Part shown: piece by piece, positions 1-13,856 of the stretch
Layout: each line of letters opens with the position of its first letter
Numbering within the stretch: position 1 is the stretch's first letter
Source of the DNA: Cyanobium sp. M30B3
GTDB taxonomy: Bacteria > Cyanobacteriota > Cyanobacteriia > PCC-6307 > Cyanobiaceae
Direction: 5' to 3'
Length of the DNA stretch: 64,000 nt
NCBI GenBank assembly: GCA_018399015.1
Contig: CP073761.1
Coordinates: 868,001 to 932,000 of the forward strand
The notes under the pieces: model-generated
What the model was told of the DNA's origin: nothing
Seen by the model: the letters and a program-made list of their open reading frames with translations, nothing else
Databases searched by the model: none
Position numbers and translations under genes: made by a program

Positions 1-414
1 CCGAAAGGCCAGCACCGGCAGCCACTGCCCCAGCTGGGCGTCGCTGATGTCCAGCAAGCGTTGCAGATCTTCAGCCCCGCTCAGCTGCACCCCCCCCGCC
101 TGCAGCCGCAGCAGCAGGTCCACCTGCTGGGGCTCGATGCCGGGCAGCCGCCGCCAGTCGCTGGCGCTGGCCCGGTTCACATCCAGCCGCCAGCCCAGGG
201 CTGCGGCCTGGGCCACCTCCTCGCTCGTGCGCAGGGGACAACCGGGGTCGTGGCGCAGCCTGAGGAGCAGCAGCTCCTGTTCCACAGCGCTGGCATGGTT
301 GGCGGCTGGTGCGGCGGCTCGTGCGGAGGTTGGCGCCGTGGTGGGTTGGGGCAACTGGCCGGTGGCCCGCAGCAGCTGGCGGGCCAGGGGATCCAGCCAG
401 TGGCGCCGGGCCAT
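1..414 (-). CDS. Helix-hairpin-helix (ComEA-like) protein, 3' end outside window
   Basis: The minus strand is open from an ATG at 414 to the window edge (138 codons, no stop). The N-terminus reads MARRHWLDPLARQLL, then an Ala/Pro-rich linker, then LDVNRASASDWRRLPGIEPQQ, which matches the helix-hairpin-helix of ComEA-type and photosystem II PsbU-like proteins (residues about 78–98). A second partial repeat (SGAEDLQRLLDISDAQL) follows. Such domains bind DNA non-specifically. Whether this one acts in DNA uptake is inference; many cyanobacteria carry similar HHH proteins of unknown role. No signal peptide is evident. Confidence 0.6.
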   Translation of the reverse strand, partial: MARRHWLDPLARQLLRATGQLPQPTTAPTSARAAAPAANHASAVEQELLLLRLRHDPGCPLRTSEEVAQAAALGWRLDVNRASASDWRRLPGIEPQQVDLLLRLQAGGVQLSGAEDLQRLLDISDAQLGQWLPVLAFR

Positions 415-447
415 GGAGAGCGGGGACGAGCCTGCGTGCAGCTGAAG

Positions 448-1161
448 TTAGCCGCCGCCGAGCTCATCGGGCCAGTCGATCAGCCCCCAGCGCACCCCGC
501 GCAGGGCGGCGTGGGTGCGGTCGCGGGCGGGCAGTTTGCGCAGGATCCGGGCCAGGTGGGTCTTCACCGTGTCGGTGGAGAGGTAGAGAAACCTGCCGAT
601 CTCCTGGTTGCTCTCGCCCAGGGCCACCTGCTGCAGCACCTGGCACTCCCGCGCGGTGAGCGGCTCCAGGGGCCCGGAGCCATCTGGGCAGCTGTGGAAG
701 ATCTCCCGCAGGCTGCGGTCCACGTAGGCGCCACCCCCGCTCACCGCGCGCAGGGCGGCCGCCATGGTGCCGGTGCCCAGGCGGGACAGCAGCACGACAC
801 CGTCGCAGTGGGCCTTGATCGCCCGTTCGATGGCGTGGCGGCGCACGGGCTGCCCCACCATCAGAAACACGTGGATCTGCGGCTGCTGGCGCTTGATCTC
901 CTCCAGCAGGGTGATGGCGTTGCCCCGCTCCAGCTGGTCGGAGAGCAGCAACAGGGTTGGCCCATCCCGTTGCACGGCAGCCCGGCATTCCTCGGCCGTG
1001 GTCACCGCCGCCAGCACGGTGGCGCTCTCCATGGCCTGAGCCGTGAGCAGGCAGAGCAGGGCGCGGTCCCCCACGCAGAGCACCACCCGGGACTGGCGCA
1101 GCAGGTTGTGGGTTTCCTGTTGGTAGTCCTGCAGCTGGGGCAGCAGGGGCGTGAAGTTCAC
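448..1161 (-). CDS. LuxR-family response regulator with degenerate receiver domain
   Basis: A 237-residue protein with a receiver-like N-terminal domain (about residues 25–145) and a LuxR/NarL-type helix-turn-helix (about 168–210, LTARECQVLQQVALGES then TDTVKTHL). The HTH is canonical and predicts a DNA-binding transcription regulator. In the receiver, the position of the phospho-accepting Asp appears to be Ser74 (LLLLSDQL, where LLLLD is expected). The conserved Thr and Lys are also replaced (FLMVGQP, GVVLLSRLG). It may therefore work without phosphorylation, although the adjacent Asp75 could substitute. Its start faces the DUF1825 gene across about 170 bp. Confidence 0.8.
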   Translation of the reverse strand: MNFTPLLPQLQDYQQETHNLLRQSRVVLCVGDRALLCLLTAQAMESATVLAAVTTAEECRAAVQRDGPTLLLLSDQLERGNAITLLEEIKRQQPQIHVFLMVGQPVRRHAIERAIKAHCDGVVLLSRLGTGTMAAALRAVSGGGAYVDRSLREIFHSCPDGSGPLEPLTARECQVLQQVALGESNQEIGRFLYLSTDTVKTHLARILRKLPARDRTHAALRGVRWGLIDWPDELGGG

Positions 1162-1231
1162 CTGGGTCGCGACGGTCTCATCCCTGGATGCTGTGCGGCG
1201 AGGTGGCGGCTGTCAGCCTGGCGGTGGCCTG

Positions 1232-1251
1232 CTGTGGGCGTATCCCCACAG
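1232..1251. promoter_or_regulatory. Inverted repeat in divergent intergenic region
   Basis: CTGTGGG and CCCACAG form perfect 7-bp arms around a 6-bp centre. The repeat lies between the divergent starts of the LuxR-type regulator (1161, minus) and the DUF1825 gene (1330, plus), so it could be an operator for either. Only the symmetry is seen; the function is inferred. Confidence 0.3.
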
Positions 1252-1329
1252 GCCGTTACGTCTTTCCGCACTCGTCAGCCCCCTCACCCGAAGCCAGAAT
1301 CACGGCACTGCGCATCCGGCCCGTCGCCG

Positions 1330-1653
1330 ATGGCCTTCTTCGACTCCGACATCGTTCAGGACGAGGCCAAGCGCCTGTTCGGCGACTATCAGCAGCTGAT
1401 GCAGCTGGGCAGCGAGTACGGCAAGTTCGATCGCGAGGGCAAGAAGCTCTACATCGAGCGCATGGAGGACGTGATGGAGCGCTACCGGGTGTTCATGAAG
1501 CGCTTTGAGCTCTCGGAGGACTTCCAGGCCAAGCTCACGGTGGAGCAGCTGCGCACCCAGCTGGGCCAGTTCGGGCTCACGCCCGACACGATGTTCTCCC
1601 AGATGCACCAGACGCTGGAGCGGATGAAATCCCAGCTGGATCTGGCCAGCTAA
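1330..1653 (+). CDS. DUF1825 family protein
   Basis: A small 107-residue, charged, largely helical protein ([20 protein letters not shown] at its start). Family DUF1825 is found almost only in cyanobacteria and has no assigned function. The ATG at 1330 is chosen because residues upstream in the same frame are low-complexity and not family-like. The protein has no signal peptide or membrane segment, so a cytoplasmic location is likely. It is followed 59 bp later by tyrS. Confidence 0.85.
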   Translation: MAFFDSDIVQDEAKRLFGDYQQLMQLGSEYGKFDREGKKLYIERMEDVMERYRVFMKRFELSEDFQAKLTVEQLRTQLGQFGLTPDTMFSQMHQTLERMKSQLDLAS

Positions 1654-1712
1654 GCGGCCTGAGCGCGGCTGTCTACGATCCGCCCGTTCCGCCAGCGCCT
1701 GTTCCCCTGCCG

Positions 1713-3011
1713 ATGCCTGCCCCATTGCCGCCCTGGTTGCAGCGGGGTGTGGCCGATCTCTTCCCCGCCGGCGAGGCCGACCCGGACCAGGCACTGGCCG
1801 CCCGCCTGGCCGAGGCCGGCGCGGCGGGCCGCCCCCTGCGCATCAAGCTGGGCATTGATCCCACCGGCGCCGACATCCACCTGGGCCACTCGATCCTGTT
1901 CCGCAAGCTGCGGGCCTTCCAGGACGCCGGCCACACAGCCGTGCTGATCATCGGCGACTTCACGGCCCGCATCGGCGATCCCACCGGCAAGAGCGCCACC
2001 CGGGTGCAGCTCAGCGCCGCCGAGGTGGAGGCCAACGCCGCCACCTATCTGCAGCAGCTGGGCCAGGGCCAGGCCCCCGAGCGCGCCCTGCTCGATTTCC
2101 ACACCCCCGGCCGCCTGGAGGTGCGCCGCAACAGCGAGTGGCTGGCGGGGCTGGATCTGCCGCAGGTGATCGACCTGCTCGGCACCAGCACCGTGGGCCA
2201 GATGCTCGCCAAGGAGGACTTCGCCAACCGATACGGCTCCGGCGCGCCGATCTCCCTGCACGAATTCCTCTATCCTCTGCTGCAGGGCTACGACTCGGTG
2301 CAGGTGCGTGCCGATCTGGAGCTGGGCGGCACCGACCAGAAGTTCAATGTGGCCATGGGCCGCGACCTGCAGCGCCACTTCGGCCAGCGGCCCCAGTTCG
2401 GGCTGCTGCTGCCGATCCTGCCGGGCCTCGATGGCGTGCAGAAGATGAGCAAGAGTCTCGGCAACACGGTGGGGCTGGGCGAGGACCCTCTCTCGATGTA
2501 TTCGAAGCTGGAGAAGGTGCCCGATGGGGTGGTGGAGGAGTACCTCACCCTGCTCACCGACCTAGAGCTCGACGCACTGCCCACCAACCCGCGGGAGCGT
2601 CAGAAGGCGATGGCCCTGGAGGTGACGCGCCAGCGCCATGGGGCTGAGGCGGCCGTCCAGGCCCAGAGCGAGGCGATCTACCGGATCAATTTTGTCCCGA
2701 GAGATGGCATCTGTGTCAGTGCTGGCAGCGTGGCAGAAGCCACCTCGATTGTTCCAGAACTATCCCTGGCGGCGGTGAACTTTCCCGCCAAGGCCTTCTA
2801 CCTGCTCAGCGCCGTGGGCCTCTGCGCCAGCAGCAGTGAGGCCCGGCGCCAGATCCAGGGGGGCGGAGTGAAGCTCGACGGCGAGAAGCTCAGCGATCCC
2901 AACCAGGAGTTCAGCGTTGCTGAGCAGCTGGAGGGCAAGGTGCTGCAGCTGGGCAAGAAGACCTTCCGGCGGCTCGTGCGCGGCACGCCCGCTTCCGCCA
3001 CCACCCCCTGA
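1713..3011 (+). CDS. tyrS: Tyrosine--tRNA ligase
   Basis: A 432-residue class I aminoacyl-tRNA synthetase that charges tRNA-Tyr with tyrosine using ATP. The ATP-binding HIGH-type motif is HLGH at residues 56–59, after GIDPTGADI. The second signature KMSKS is at residues 244–248. The C-terminal part (about 365–425) is an S4-type RNA-binding domain ([20 protein letters not shown], then VKLDGEK). Length and order match the TyrRS subgroup with a KMSKS loop and S4 tail. The ATG at 1713 starts a typical N-terminus. Confidence 0.96.
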   Translation: MPAPLPPWLQRGVADLFPAGEADPDQALAARLAEAGAAGRPLRIKLGIDPTGADIHLGHSILFRKLRAFQDAGHTAVLIIGDFTARIGDPTGKSATRVQLSAAEVEANAATYLQQLGQGQAPERALLDFHTPGRLEVRRNSEWLAGLDLPQVIDLLGTSTVGQMLAKEDFANRYGSGAPISLHEFLYPLLQGYDSVQVRADLELGGTDQKFNVAMGRDLQRHFGQRPQFGLLLPILPGLDGVQKMSKSLGNTVGLGEDPLSMYSKLEKVPDGVVEEYLTLLTDLELDALPTNPRERQKAMALEVTRQRHGAEAAVQAQSEAIYRINFVPRDGICVSAGSVAEATSIVPELSLAAVNFPAKAFYLLSAVGLCASSSEARRQIQGGGVKLDGEKLSDPNQEFSVAEQLEGKVLQLGKKTFRRLVRGTPASATTP

Positions 3012-3103
3012 GCTTCGGCGCACCCCGACACCCGCCCGGGGTGCCGGAGGACACGTTGCCCCTCGGCTCAGCTGGCTACAGCGGAGGTAGCTGCCGCCGG
3101 CCG

Positions 3104-4969
3104 ATGACCGCCACCACGTCACCGCCCCAGGCGTCGCCGGAGCTGCCCCAGGGGCGGGGGGCCGGCTTCTTGGTGACGCCGGAGATGGAGTTCCGCAAGG
3201 AAACCATCTATTTCATCGTGATCGATCGCTTCTTCAACAGCTGCCCTGGCAACGACCGGGTGGGGCGCGATGGTCTGTTCGATCCGAGCCGCCGCCAGTG
3301 GGGTCACTACTGGGGGGGAGATCTTCGGGGGGTGATTGAGAAGGCCGATTACCTGCAGGCTCTGGGCGTGAGCGCCATCTGGTTGTCGCCTCTGTTTGAG
3401 CAGGTGGATGACCTGGTGGGGGGGCACGCACCGATGCACGGCTACTGGACGCGTGATTTCAAACGCCTCAATCCCCACTTCATCGCTCCGGACGACAGCA
3501 CCTCCCTGACGCGCTCCCGCACACTGCGCCAGCTGGTGGACACCTTCCATGGGCTGGGCATCCGCCTGATCCTCGACATTGTCTGCAACCACAGCTCGCC
3601 GGAGATCAATGGCAGCAAGGGGGTGGTGACCGACGACGGTGAACCCCTGGCCGATTTCAACAACGACGGCAAAGGTTTTTATCACCATTACGGCCCGATC
3701 ACAGATTGGAATGATGAGTTCCAGATGATCCATCACGAAATGATGGGATTGGCCACGTTCAATGAGGCCAATATCGAATTCCGGCATTATATCAAAACAG
3801 CAATCAAAGCCTGGCTGGATATGGGTTTCGATGCCCTGCGTGTGGATACTGTGAAGCACATGCCGCTGTGGTTCTGGCAGGAGTTTGTGAGCGATCTGCG
3901 CCGCGCCTATCCTTCCACCTTCATCTTCGGAGAATACGGTTTCGGCAGCCCCTACGACGCCCGTACCCTGGCCTATGCCAACCACAGCGGCATGTCGCTG
4001 TTGGACTTCGGCCTGGCCTATGCAATCCGCGGAGCCTTTTCTGCTGGCGATTCCGGGGGGTTTCACCAAGTGGAGGCGCTGTTGAACCTGGATCACGTCT
4101 ACAAGCGCTCCACGGAGCTGGTCACCTTCATCGACAACCACGATATGCCGCGGTTTCTGTCGATCAACAACTGCCACCAGAATCTTGAGCTGGCCACGAT
4201 CCTGCTGCTCACTCTGCGCGGTATTCCCTGCCTCTTCTATGGCACCGAGCAGTACCTGGTGAACCACACCGATGGCGGCCAGGATCCCTACAACCGGCCG
4301 ATGATGGACACCTGGGACGAGCACGGCACCCTCTTTCGGGCCATCCGCGTGCTGGCGGATCTGCGCCGTGAGAACCGGGCCCTGGCCTACGGATCACACC
4401 AACAGAACTTCATCACTGAGGTGATCTATGGCTTCACCCGCCGCTACCGCGAGTCGCGGGTGTTCACCCTGCTCAACCAGGGGGATGCCACCAGGATCAC
4501 CATTGAGCACCTGGATCTGCCGGATGGGGAGCACCGCTGTCTGCTCAGTGACGAGCTCGTGTCGGTGCAGGGCGGCGCCATCCGCGATCTGCCGCTGCCG
4601 GCCAAGGCGGCCCGGGTGCTGAGCGTGCGGGGGCCGGCGGTGGAGGGCACGGTGATCGTGAAGTTCCAGCTCAACAATTTCTTCACCCAGCCGGGCCAGG
4701 TGGTGGTGGTGTGCGGCGATGTGCCGGAGCTGGGCAGCTGGGACCTGCGTCACGCCCCTCGGCTGGAGTACGTGAATGCCGACACCTGGTTCAACGAGAT
4801 TCCTTTTGCTGAATCCGCCGGTCATGCGATCTGTTTCCGTTTCGTGGTGGTGTGGCAGGGGGCTACCGACCCCTGCGCTGGCGCCTGCCATGAAAACCTG
4901 CTGCCCCGCCGCTTCCTGCTACCGGCTAGTGGTCGCCTGAAGATCGAGCACGACTGGGAGTCGTTCTGA
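3104..4969 (+). CDS. GH13 alpha-amylase / cyclomaltodextrin glucanotransferase-like enzyme with C-terminal CBM20
   Basis: About 621 residues from the ATG at 3104; a GTG at 3041 in the same frame is an alternative. The GH13 barrel shows region I (DIVCNHSSP), region II GFDALRVDTVKH with nucleophile Asp248, region III FIFGEYGF with acid/base Glu277, and region IV FIDNHD with Asp344. The last ~100 residues (VIVKFQLNNFFTQPGQVVVVCG, then ELGSWD) look like a CBM20 starch-binding module. The arrangement resembles CGTase-type GH13 enzymes acting on alpha-1,4-glucans. No signal peptide is seen, so a role in intracellular glycogen turnover is plausible; this is inference. Confidence 0.88.
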   Translation: MTATTSPPQASPELPQGRGAGFLVTPEMEFRKETIYFIVIDRFFNSCPGNDRVGRDGLFDPSRRQWGHYWGGDLRGVIEKADYLQALGVSAIWLSPLFEQVDDLVGGHAPMHGYWTRDFKRLNPHFIAPDDSTSLTRSRTLRQLVDTFHGLGIRLILDIVCNHSSPEINGSKGVVTDDGEPLADFNNDGKGFYHHYGPITDWNDEFQMIHHEMMGLATFNEANIEFRHYIKTAIKAWLDMGFDALRVDTVKHMPLWFWQEFVSDLRRAYPSTFIFGEYGFGSPYDARTLAYANHSGMSLLDFGLAYAIRGAFSAGDSGGFHQVEALLNLDHVYKRSTELVTFIDNHDMPRFLSINNCHQNLELATILLLTLRGIPCLFYGTEQYLVNHTDGGQDPYNRPMMDTWDEHGTLFRAIRVLADLRRENRALAYGSHQQNFITEVIYGFTRRYRESRVFTLLNQGDATRITIEHLDLPDGEHRCLLSDELVSVQGGAIRDLPLPAKAARVLSVRGPAVEGTVIVKFQLNNFFTQPGQVVVVCGDVPELGSWDLRHAPRLEYVNADTWFNEIPFAESAGHAICFRFVVVWQGATDPCAGACHENLLPRRFLLPASGRLKIEHDWESF

Positions 4970-5023
4970 GCCGCGCAGCCAGTTGGCACCACGCCCTTGT
5001 CCATCCTGATCCCTCTCTCTGTC

Positions 5024-5623
5024 ATGTCTTCTCTGGAGCTGCAACCCACCGATGTCGTGCTGGTGCGGCACGGCGAGACCGAATGGAGCCTGTCGGGCCA
5101 GCACACCGGCAGCACCGATATCCCTCTCACCCCTGCGGGGGAGGAGGCTGCTCGCCGCCTGGCTCCCCTGCTCTCCTCGCTGACCTTTGCCCAGGTGCTC
5201 ACCAGCCCGCTGCAGCGGGCCCAACGCACCTGTGAACTGGCCGGTTTCGCTGATCAGGCCGGGATCGACGCCGATCTGGTGGAGTGGAACTACGGCGCCT
5301 ACGAAGGCATCACCAGTGCTCAGATCCATGCACAAGCGCCGGGCTGGCAGGTGTTTACCGATGGCTGTCCGGCTGGTGAGAGTCCGGAGCAGGTGGGGGA
5401 GCGGGTGGATCGGGTGTTGGCGCGGCTGCGCGGGGCTGAGGGTCCATCGCTGCTGTTTGCCCATGGGCACCTGCTGCGGGTACTGGTGGCCCGTTGGATT
5501 GACCTGCCGCCGAGTGAGGGCCGGCGCTTTCTGCTGGACACCGCAACCCTGAACGTGCTCAGCCACTACCGCGGCACGCCGGCGCTGCAGTGCTGGAACG
5601 CCCCGATTGGCAAAGGAGGTTGA
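5024..5623 (+). CDS. Histidine phosphatase family protein (phosphoglycerate mutase-like)
   Basis: A 199-residue protein of the histidine phosphatase superfamily. The catalytic loop VLVRHGETEW (His16) and the second histidine (LLFAHGHLLRVLVARW) are both present. The family includes phosphoglycerate mutases, sugar phosphatases and alpha-ribazole phosphatases; the substrate cannot be assigned from sequence alone. The ATG at 5024 is preferred over an upstream start at 4997 because family members begin only a few residues before the RHGET motif. It ends just before the rRNA leader. Confidence 0.85.
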   Translation: MSSLELQPTDVVLVRHGETEWSLSGQHTGSTDIPLTPAGEEAARRLAPLLSSLTFAQVLTSPLQRAQRTCELAGFADQAGIDADLVEWNYGAYEGITSAQIHAQAPGWQVFTDGCPAGESPEQVGERVDRVLARLRGAEGPSLLFAHGHLLRVLVARWIDLPPSEGRRFLLDTATLNVLSHYRGTPALQCWNAPIGKGG

Positions 5624-6199
5624 GAGCCGGTGCTGCCCCGTGTTATGGTTTTGAGCTGCGCGGGGCCGGAGGTCATGCGCAGCTTGCAGAACCGGGGAAG
5701 GCGGAAGCCGCCGGTGATGTAAGTTTTCTGAGTCGCCGGGAGGCGACGAGCTGCCGAGAGCCCAGAGCCGGAAGGTGAGGGGGCGGAAGCAGCTGAACCT
5801 GGACAACCCAAAACGTTTAGGAACTGACGCTTTCACTGTGTCAAGGGCCTGAGGACGCGGGAGCTGGAGACGGCGAACGTGGAGGACGGATTTTGACGAA
5901 CGAGCAGTGAGGGTGTGAGGTCCCGTCAAAAGAAATGAAGCAGCGGCAAGCGCAGAGATGTGTTGCCGGTGCGACCGGATCTGAGATCTGGGAAAGTCAA
6001 GCGAGAGGAGCGCAGCTAATGTCTGAGAAGAGGTTAGGTGAGTTTTGATCCTTGCACTCTTGTGAGCCCTATCTGTCAGAAGAAGGGAGCTTAAACTGTC
6101 AGGCCTACGCGAGTAGGAGCTGATGGGAATAAGCAATTCAGATTGAGTTTGCTTTTATTTTCGATAAGGAGATAAGAGTGGGCAAGAGGATTTGAACTA
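5624..6199 (+). promoter_or_regulatory. rRNA operon upstream/leader region
   Basis: There are 576 bp without a supported gene between the histidine phosphatase and 16S rRNA. The region is less GC-rich than its surroundings, with an A/T-rich stretch at about 6145–6172 (TTGCTTTTATTTTCGATAAG). It must hold the rRNA promoter(s) and the 5' strand of the pre-16S processing stem. I cannot place a -35/-10 pair with confidence. A long minus-strand open frame here is not family-like and was rejected. Confidence 0.5.
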
Positions 6200-7680
<1,481 letters not shown>

Positions 7681-7851
7681 CAGGGAGACAAACCTGATCG
7701 TGATGTCTGAGTAATTTTATCTTAGGCCATGATCCTGTCACCTTAGGTCGATCGGTACCTCAAGGAGCGAATCAGAGAGTCTGAGCAATCAGAGGAGACT
7801 AGATTTGCTATTTCAGTTCTTAAACGTTGTCTAGGTCACCCCATGGCTCCT

Positions 7852-7925
<74 letters not shown>

Positions 7926-7960
7926 TTCAAAGCCTGCTGAGCAGGCAGGACTTGACAGCT

Positions 7961-8033
7961 GGGGGTTTAGCTCAGTTGGTAGAGCGCCTGCTTTGCAAGC
8001 AGGATGTCAGCGGTTCGAGTCCGCTAACCTCCA
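7961..8033 (+). tRNA. tRNA-Ala (TGC anticodon)
   Basis: A 73-nt cloverleaf from GGGGGTTTAGCTCAGTTGG to AACCTCCA. The anticodon stem-loop CTGCTTTGCAAGCAG gives anticodon TGC. The acceptor stem has the G3·U70 wobble that marks tRNA-Ala for alanyl-tRNA synthetase. It lies 35 bp after tRNA-Ile in the rRNA spacer. Confidence 0.97.
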
Positions 8034-8542
8034 TAGCAAAGCTCCACAAGCGTAAGCCAGAGAGCCGAGAGGGAGTGAACTAGACGGGAAGGAGAGGAGC
8101 TGAGGATGACTCCAGCCTTCAGGATTCAAGTGCAGAGAAGCACAGATGGTGGAGCATCGTTGCGATGCGAACCAGGGGATCTTGAATGCTGGACTCACAC
8201 CTGCTGACGGATGTTGGCCGGTGGGATGTTCAGCCTAGAACCTTGACAACTGCATAGGTGAGTCTGGAAAGAAAGCATCTCATGGATGCCGATGACCAGT
8301 TTTGATCAGTTTGGGAAACCGGGCTGATTGGGGTTGGTGATTGGGGATTCTATGACGTTTAGAGCCGAGACTTTCCAGTGTTCTTCCAAGGAATGGCCAA
8401 TCCAGCCAGGCTGCGGGAGTTCGATTTTGGTATTCAAACCACAAGCGACGATCAGGGAGCCTTGACCGGTGAGCTGATGGTGGTAAGCAGGTGAATCCGA
8501 GAGAAGCGGCGTCAACAGCCGTAAGACATTGGGAAGGATATT

Positions 8543-11428
<2,886 letters not shown>

Positions 11429-11566
11429 AACACTTGAGCTCTGAATGCCAAGCGAAGAAGCGTGGCGAGGCTTTCAATCCAGAGAGCATCAACTGGGCAG
11501 CGTGAGCTGTTGGGGAGGTGTTTTAACCTATGCAGTTCTCAGGGATCAACCTGAGGAGGAAGACTA

Positions 11567-11683
11567 TCCTGGTGTCCATGGCGCAGTGGAACCACGCCGA
11601 TCCATCTCGAACTCGGCTGTGAAACGCTGCAGCGCCGACGATATTTGGGGGGTAGCCCCCTGAGAAAATAGGTCGATGCCAGG
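11567..11683 (+). rRNA. rrf: 5S ribosomal RNA
   Basis: About 117 nt beginning TCCTGGTGTCCATGGCGCAG and ending GGTCGATGCCAGG, with conserved loop sequence CCACGCCGATCCATCTCGAAC. The 5' and 3' ends pair (CCTGG with CCAGG). It sits 138 bp after 23S in the normal operon order. Confidence 0.95.
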
Positions 11684-11698
11684 TAAAACTATTCTCCA

Positions 11699-11729
11699 GA
11701 AAAAAGCCACCGCAAGGGTGGCTTTTTTT
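11699..11729 (+). terminator. Rho-independent terminator of the rRNA operon
   Basis: GCCACC (11706–11711), a 5-nt loop and GGTGGC (11717–11722) form a stem extended by flanking A/T pairs. A run of seven T follows directly. It lies about 15 bp after the 5S end. Confidence 0.9.
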
Positions 11730-11803
11730 GTGCCTCGCCTCTCCTGAAGGCGTTTTGGCCCGGTTAGGCTGTTGAGCTGGGCGTGATCTGATCAGCACTT
11801 GGA

Positions 11804-12592
11804 GTGATGGGCGATTCGCGTCATGCAGAGAGTGCTGGGTCTGGCCGGGCAGGGTCTGGCCGGGCTGGGTCTGGCCTGGAGGCTGACCTGGTGATTCTGG
11901 CTCTCGATGGCCTGGGGCCGGAGCGGGCGCTGCGGCTGGTGGATGAAATCCCTGGGTTGCGCTGGGTGAAGGTGGGCCTGGAGCTGTTCACCCTGGCCGG
12001 CCCCCCGGTGGTGCGGCAACTGCGCGAGCGGGGACTGCGGTTGTTTCTGGATCTGAAATTTCACGATATTCCGGCCACCATGGCCGGGGCTTGTCGCAGT
12101 GCCGCGGGACTTGGGGCTGAGTTGATCACCGTGCATGCCTGTGCCGGCAGCGAGGCCCTGGCTCAGGCCCAGCAGGCGGCCGAGGCCGGAGCGGCGGCGG
12201 CGGGGATGGCCAGTGCTCCCACCCTGCTGGCGGTGACGGTGCTCACCAGCTGGCAGGAGCGGCGCTTCCGTCAGGAGTTGCAGATCAACGCCTCGATCGC
12301 TGAGCGGGTGGAGCATCTGGCGGGTCTGGCGGAGGCGGCCGGGTTGGGCGGCTGTGTGTGCTCACCCCTGGAGGTGGCAGCGTTGCGCCGGCGGCACCCG
12401 CAGCCCTTTGTGCTGGTGACGCCCGGCATTCGGCCCGACGGCAGCGACCAGGGCGACCAGGCTCGGGTGATGACTCCGGCCCAGGCCATGGCCGCAGGGG
12501 CCAGCAAGCTGGTGATCGGTCGTCCGATCACGGCGGCTGCCGATCCAGCTGCGGCCTTCGCTACCTGCTGTGCAGCGTTGGCTGGCAGCTGA
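11804..12592 (+). CDS. pyrF: Orotidine 5'-phosphate decarboxylase
   Basis: A 262-residue type I OMP decarboxylase, which makes UMP in the last step of pyrimidine synthesis. The catalytic motif [14 protein letters not shown] (the D-x-K-x-x-D triad) and the phosphate-binding end ([10 protein letters not shown] and KLVIGRPI) are present. The first ~24 residues ([12 protein letters not shown]) are unlike the family and are encoded by TCTGG-type pentamer repeats like those in nearby intergenic DNA. The repeat has either been captured into the coding region or the true start lies nearer the LVILALDG strand. The 3' end overlaps the convergent glycosyltransferase gene by 32 bp. Confidence 0.93.
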   Translation: MMGDSRHAESAGSGRAGSGRAGSGLEADLVILALDGLGPERALRLVDEIPGLRWVKVGLELFTLAGPPVVRQLRERGLRLFLDLKFHDIPATMAGACRSAAGLGAELITVHACAGSEALAQAQQAAEAGAAAAGMASAPTLLAVTVLTSWQERRFRQELQINASIAERVEHLAGLAEAAGLGGCVCSPLEVAALRRRHPQPFVLVTPGIRPDGSDQGDQARVMTPAQAMAAGASKLVIGRPITAAADPAAAFATCCAALAGS

Positions 12593-13829
12593 GGCTGGGA
12601 TTGAGCAGGTCGCCGTAGAGCTGCTCCAGGGCATTGATTGCACCCGTGAGGGTGTAGCGCTGCAGGGCGCGCTCGCGGGCGCGGCGTCCGAGTTCGGCGG
12701 TGAGTACGGGCTGCTCGCGCAGCACCGGCAGCAGGGTGCGCAGCTGGGTGGTGACGCCCTGGGTGCTGATCACGATACCGGCGCCGCCGCTGAGCACCTC
12801 GCCGTCGGCACCGGCATCGGTGGCCACGCAGGCTGTGCCGCTGGCCATGGCCTCCAGCAGCGACAGGCTCAGGCCCTCCACCAGCGACGGCAGCAGGAAC
12901 ACCTCCGCCACCTGCAGCAGCGCCTGGCGCATCGCTTCGCGCTGTTCGTAGCCCCACCACAGCAGGCTGGGGTCGTTGTAACTGGATTCCAGGGAACTGC
13001 GCAGCGGTCCGTCGCCGACGATCACCAGCACGCAGCCCTCGGGCGCCACCAGGCGCCAGGCCCGCAGCAGGGCCTCCACGTTCTTTTCCGTGGCGATCCG
13101 CCCCATGTAGAGGAACAGCCGCTGGCCGCCGGTGCGCTGGCGGATTTCCGTGTGCAGGGCTGTGTCCGCCTTAGCCGGCTGCCAGCTGTAGGTGTCCACG
13201 CCGTTGGGGATCACGGCCAGCCGCTCGCGGCGTACGCCCAGCCGCTGCAGCACCTCGGCCTGCAGCTCGGAGAACACGATCACCCGGTCGAAGCGGGCCA
13301 GGGCAGGCGCGTAGAGCTGGTAGGTGAGCTGCTGGGTGCCGGCGGTGAGGTTGCGCAGGCCGGCGTCGAAGGGCGGGTGGAAGGTGGCCACCAGCGGCAG
13401 GCCCAGCTGTTGGCAGAGCTCCGGCAGGCGGAAGTCGAGTGGAGAGAGGGTGAGGCTGGCGTGCACCAGATCGGGCTGCAGCCGCTCCAGCGACTCGCGC
13501 AGCTCCCGCAGCGCCCCTGGCGAGGGGATCGTGTACACCTGCGACTTCACCAGATAGGGCAGCGCCACCTCCGGGGATTCCCAGCCCTGGCTGCGGTCCT
13601 GCTGTAGCTCTGGCTGAGGCGCAGCCTTCCGGTCCAGCAGGGAGGGCGCCGCAACCTGGGCCGCTGGAGCGGGCTGCAGGCCAAGCTGCAGCTGGCCGGT
13701 GGCCGGGGTGTCGAAGTGGATGAAGCTGATGCCGTGCCCGCGGCTGCGCAGCGCTTCGGTGGTGGTCAGGCCGTAGGTGACGTTGCCGCAGAACGGCGAT
13801 TTCTTGCCCAGCCAGGCAATATGGGCCAC
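12561..13829 (-). CDS. Glycosyltransferase family 4 protein
   Basis: A 422-residue GT-B fold enzyme. The N-terminal domain starts [20 protein letters not shown] with the glycine-rich acceptor-side loop. The C-terminal domain has the GT4 donor-binding signature: [31 protein letters not shown] and the E-x7-E motif in [22 protein letters not shown]4 enzymes transfer sugars from nucleotide-sugar donors with retention of configuration, often to lipids or polysaccharides. The substrates cannot be told from sequence. No membrane helix is obvious. Confidence 0.88.
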   Translation of the reverse strand: MAHIAWLGKKSPFCGNVTYGLTTTEALRSRGHGISFIHFDTPATGQLQLGLQPAPAAQVAAPSLLDRKAAPQPELQQDRSQGWESPEVALPYLVKSQVYTIPSPGALRELRESLERLQPDLVHASLTLSPLDFRLPELCQQLGLPLVATFHPPFDAGLRNLTAGTQQLTYQLYAPALARFDRVIVFSELQAEVLQRLGVRRERLAVIPNGVDTYSWQPAKADTALHTEIRQRTGGQRLFLYMGRIATEKNVEALLRAWRLVAPEGCVLVIVGDGPLRSSLESSYNDPSLLWWGYEQREAMRQALLQVAEVFLLPSLVEGLSLSLLEAMASGTACVATDAGADGEVLSGGAGIVISTQGVTTQLRTLLPVLREQPVLTAELGRRARERALQRYTLTGAINALEQLYGDLLNPSLSCQPTLHSR

Positions 13830-13856
13830 CAGCCCTCGTGCGTCAGGAAAGCCAAA

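Noticed and set aside
4919-6136. A 405-codon minus-strand open frame through the rRNA leader
   Set aside because: It covers the histidine phosphatase antisense and the rRNA leader, with no motif and no conserved start.
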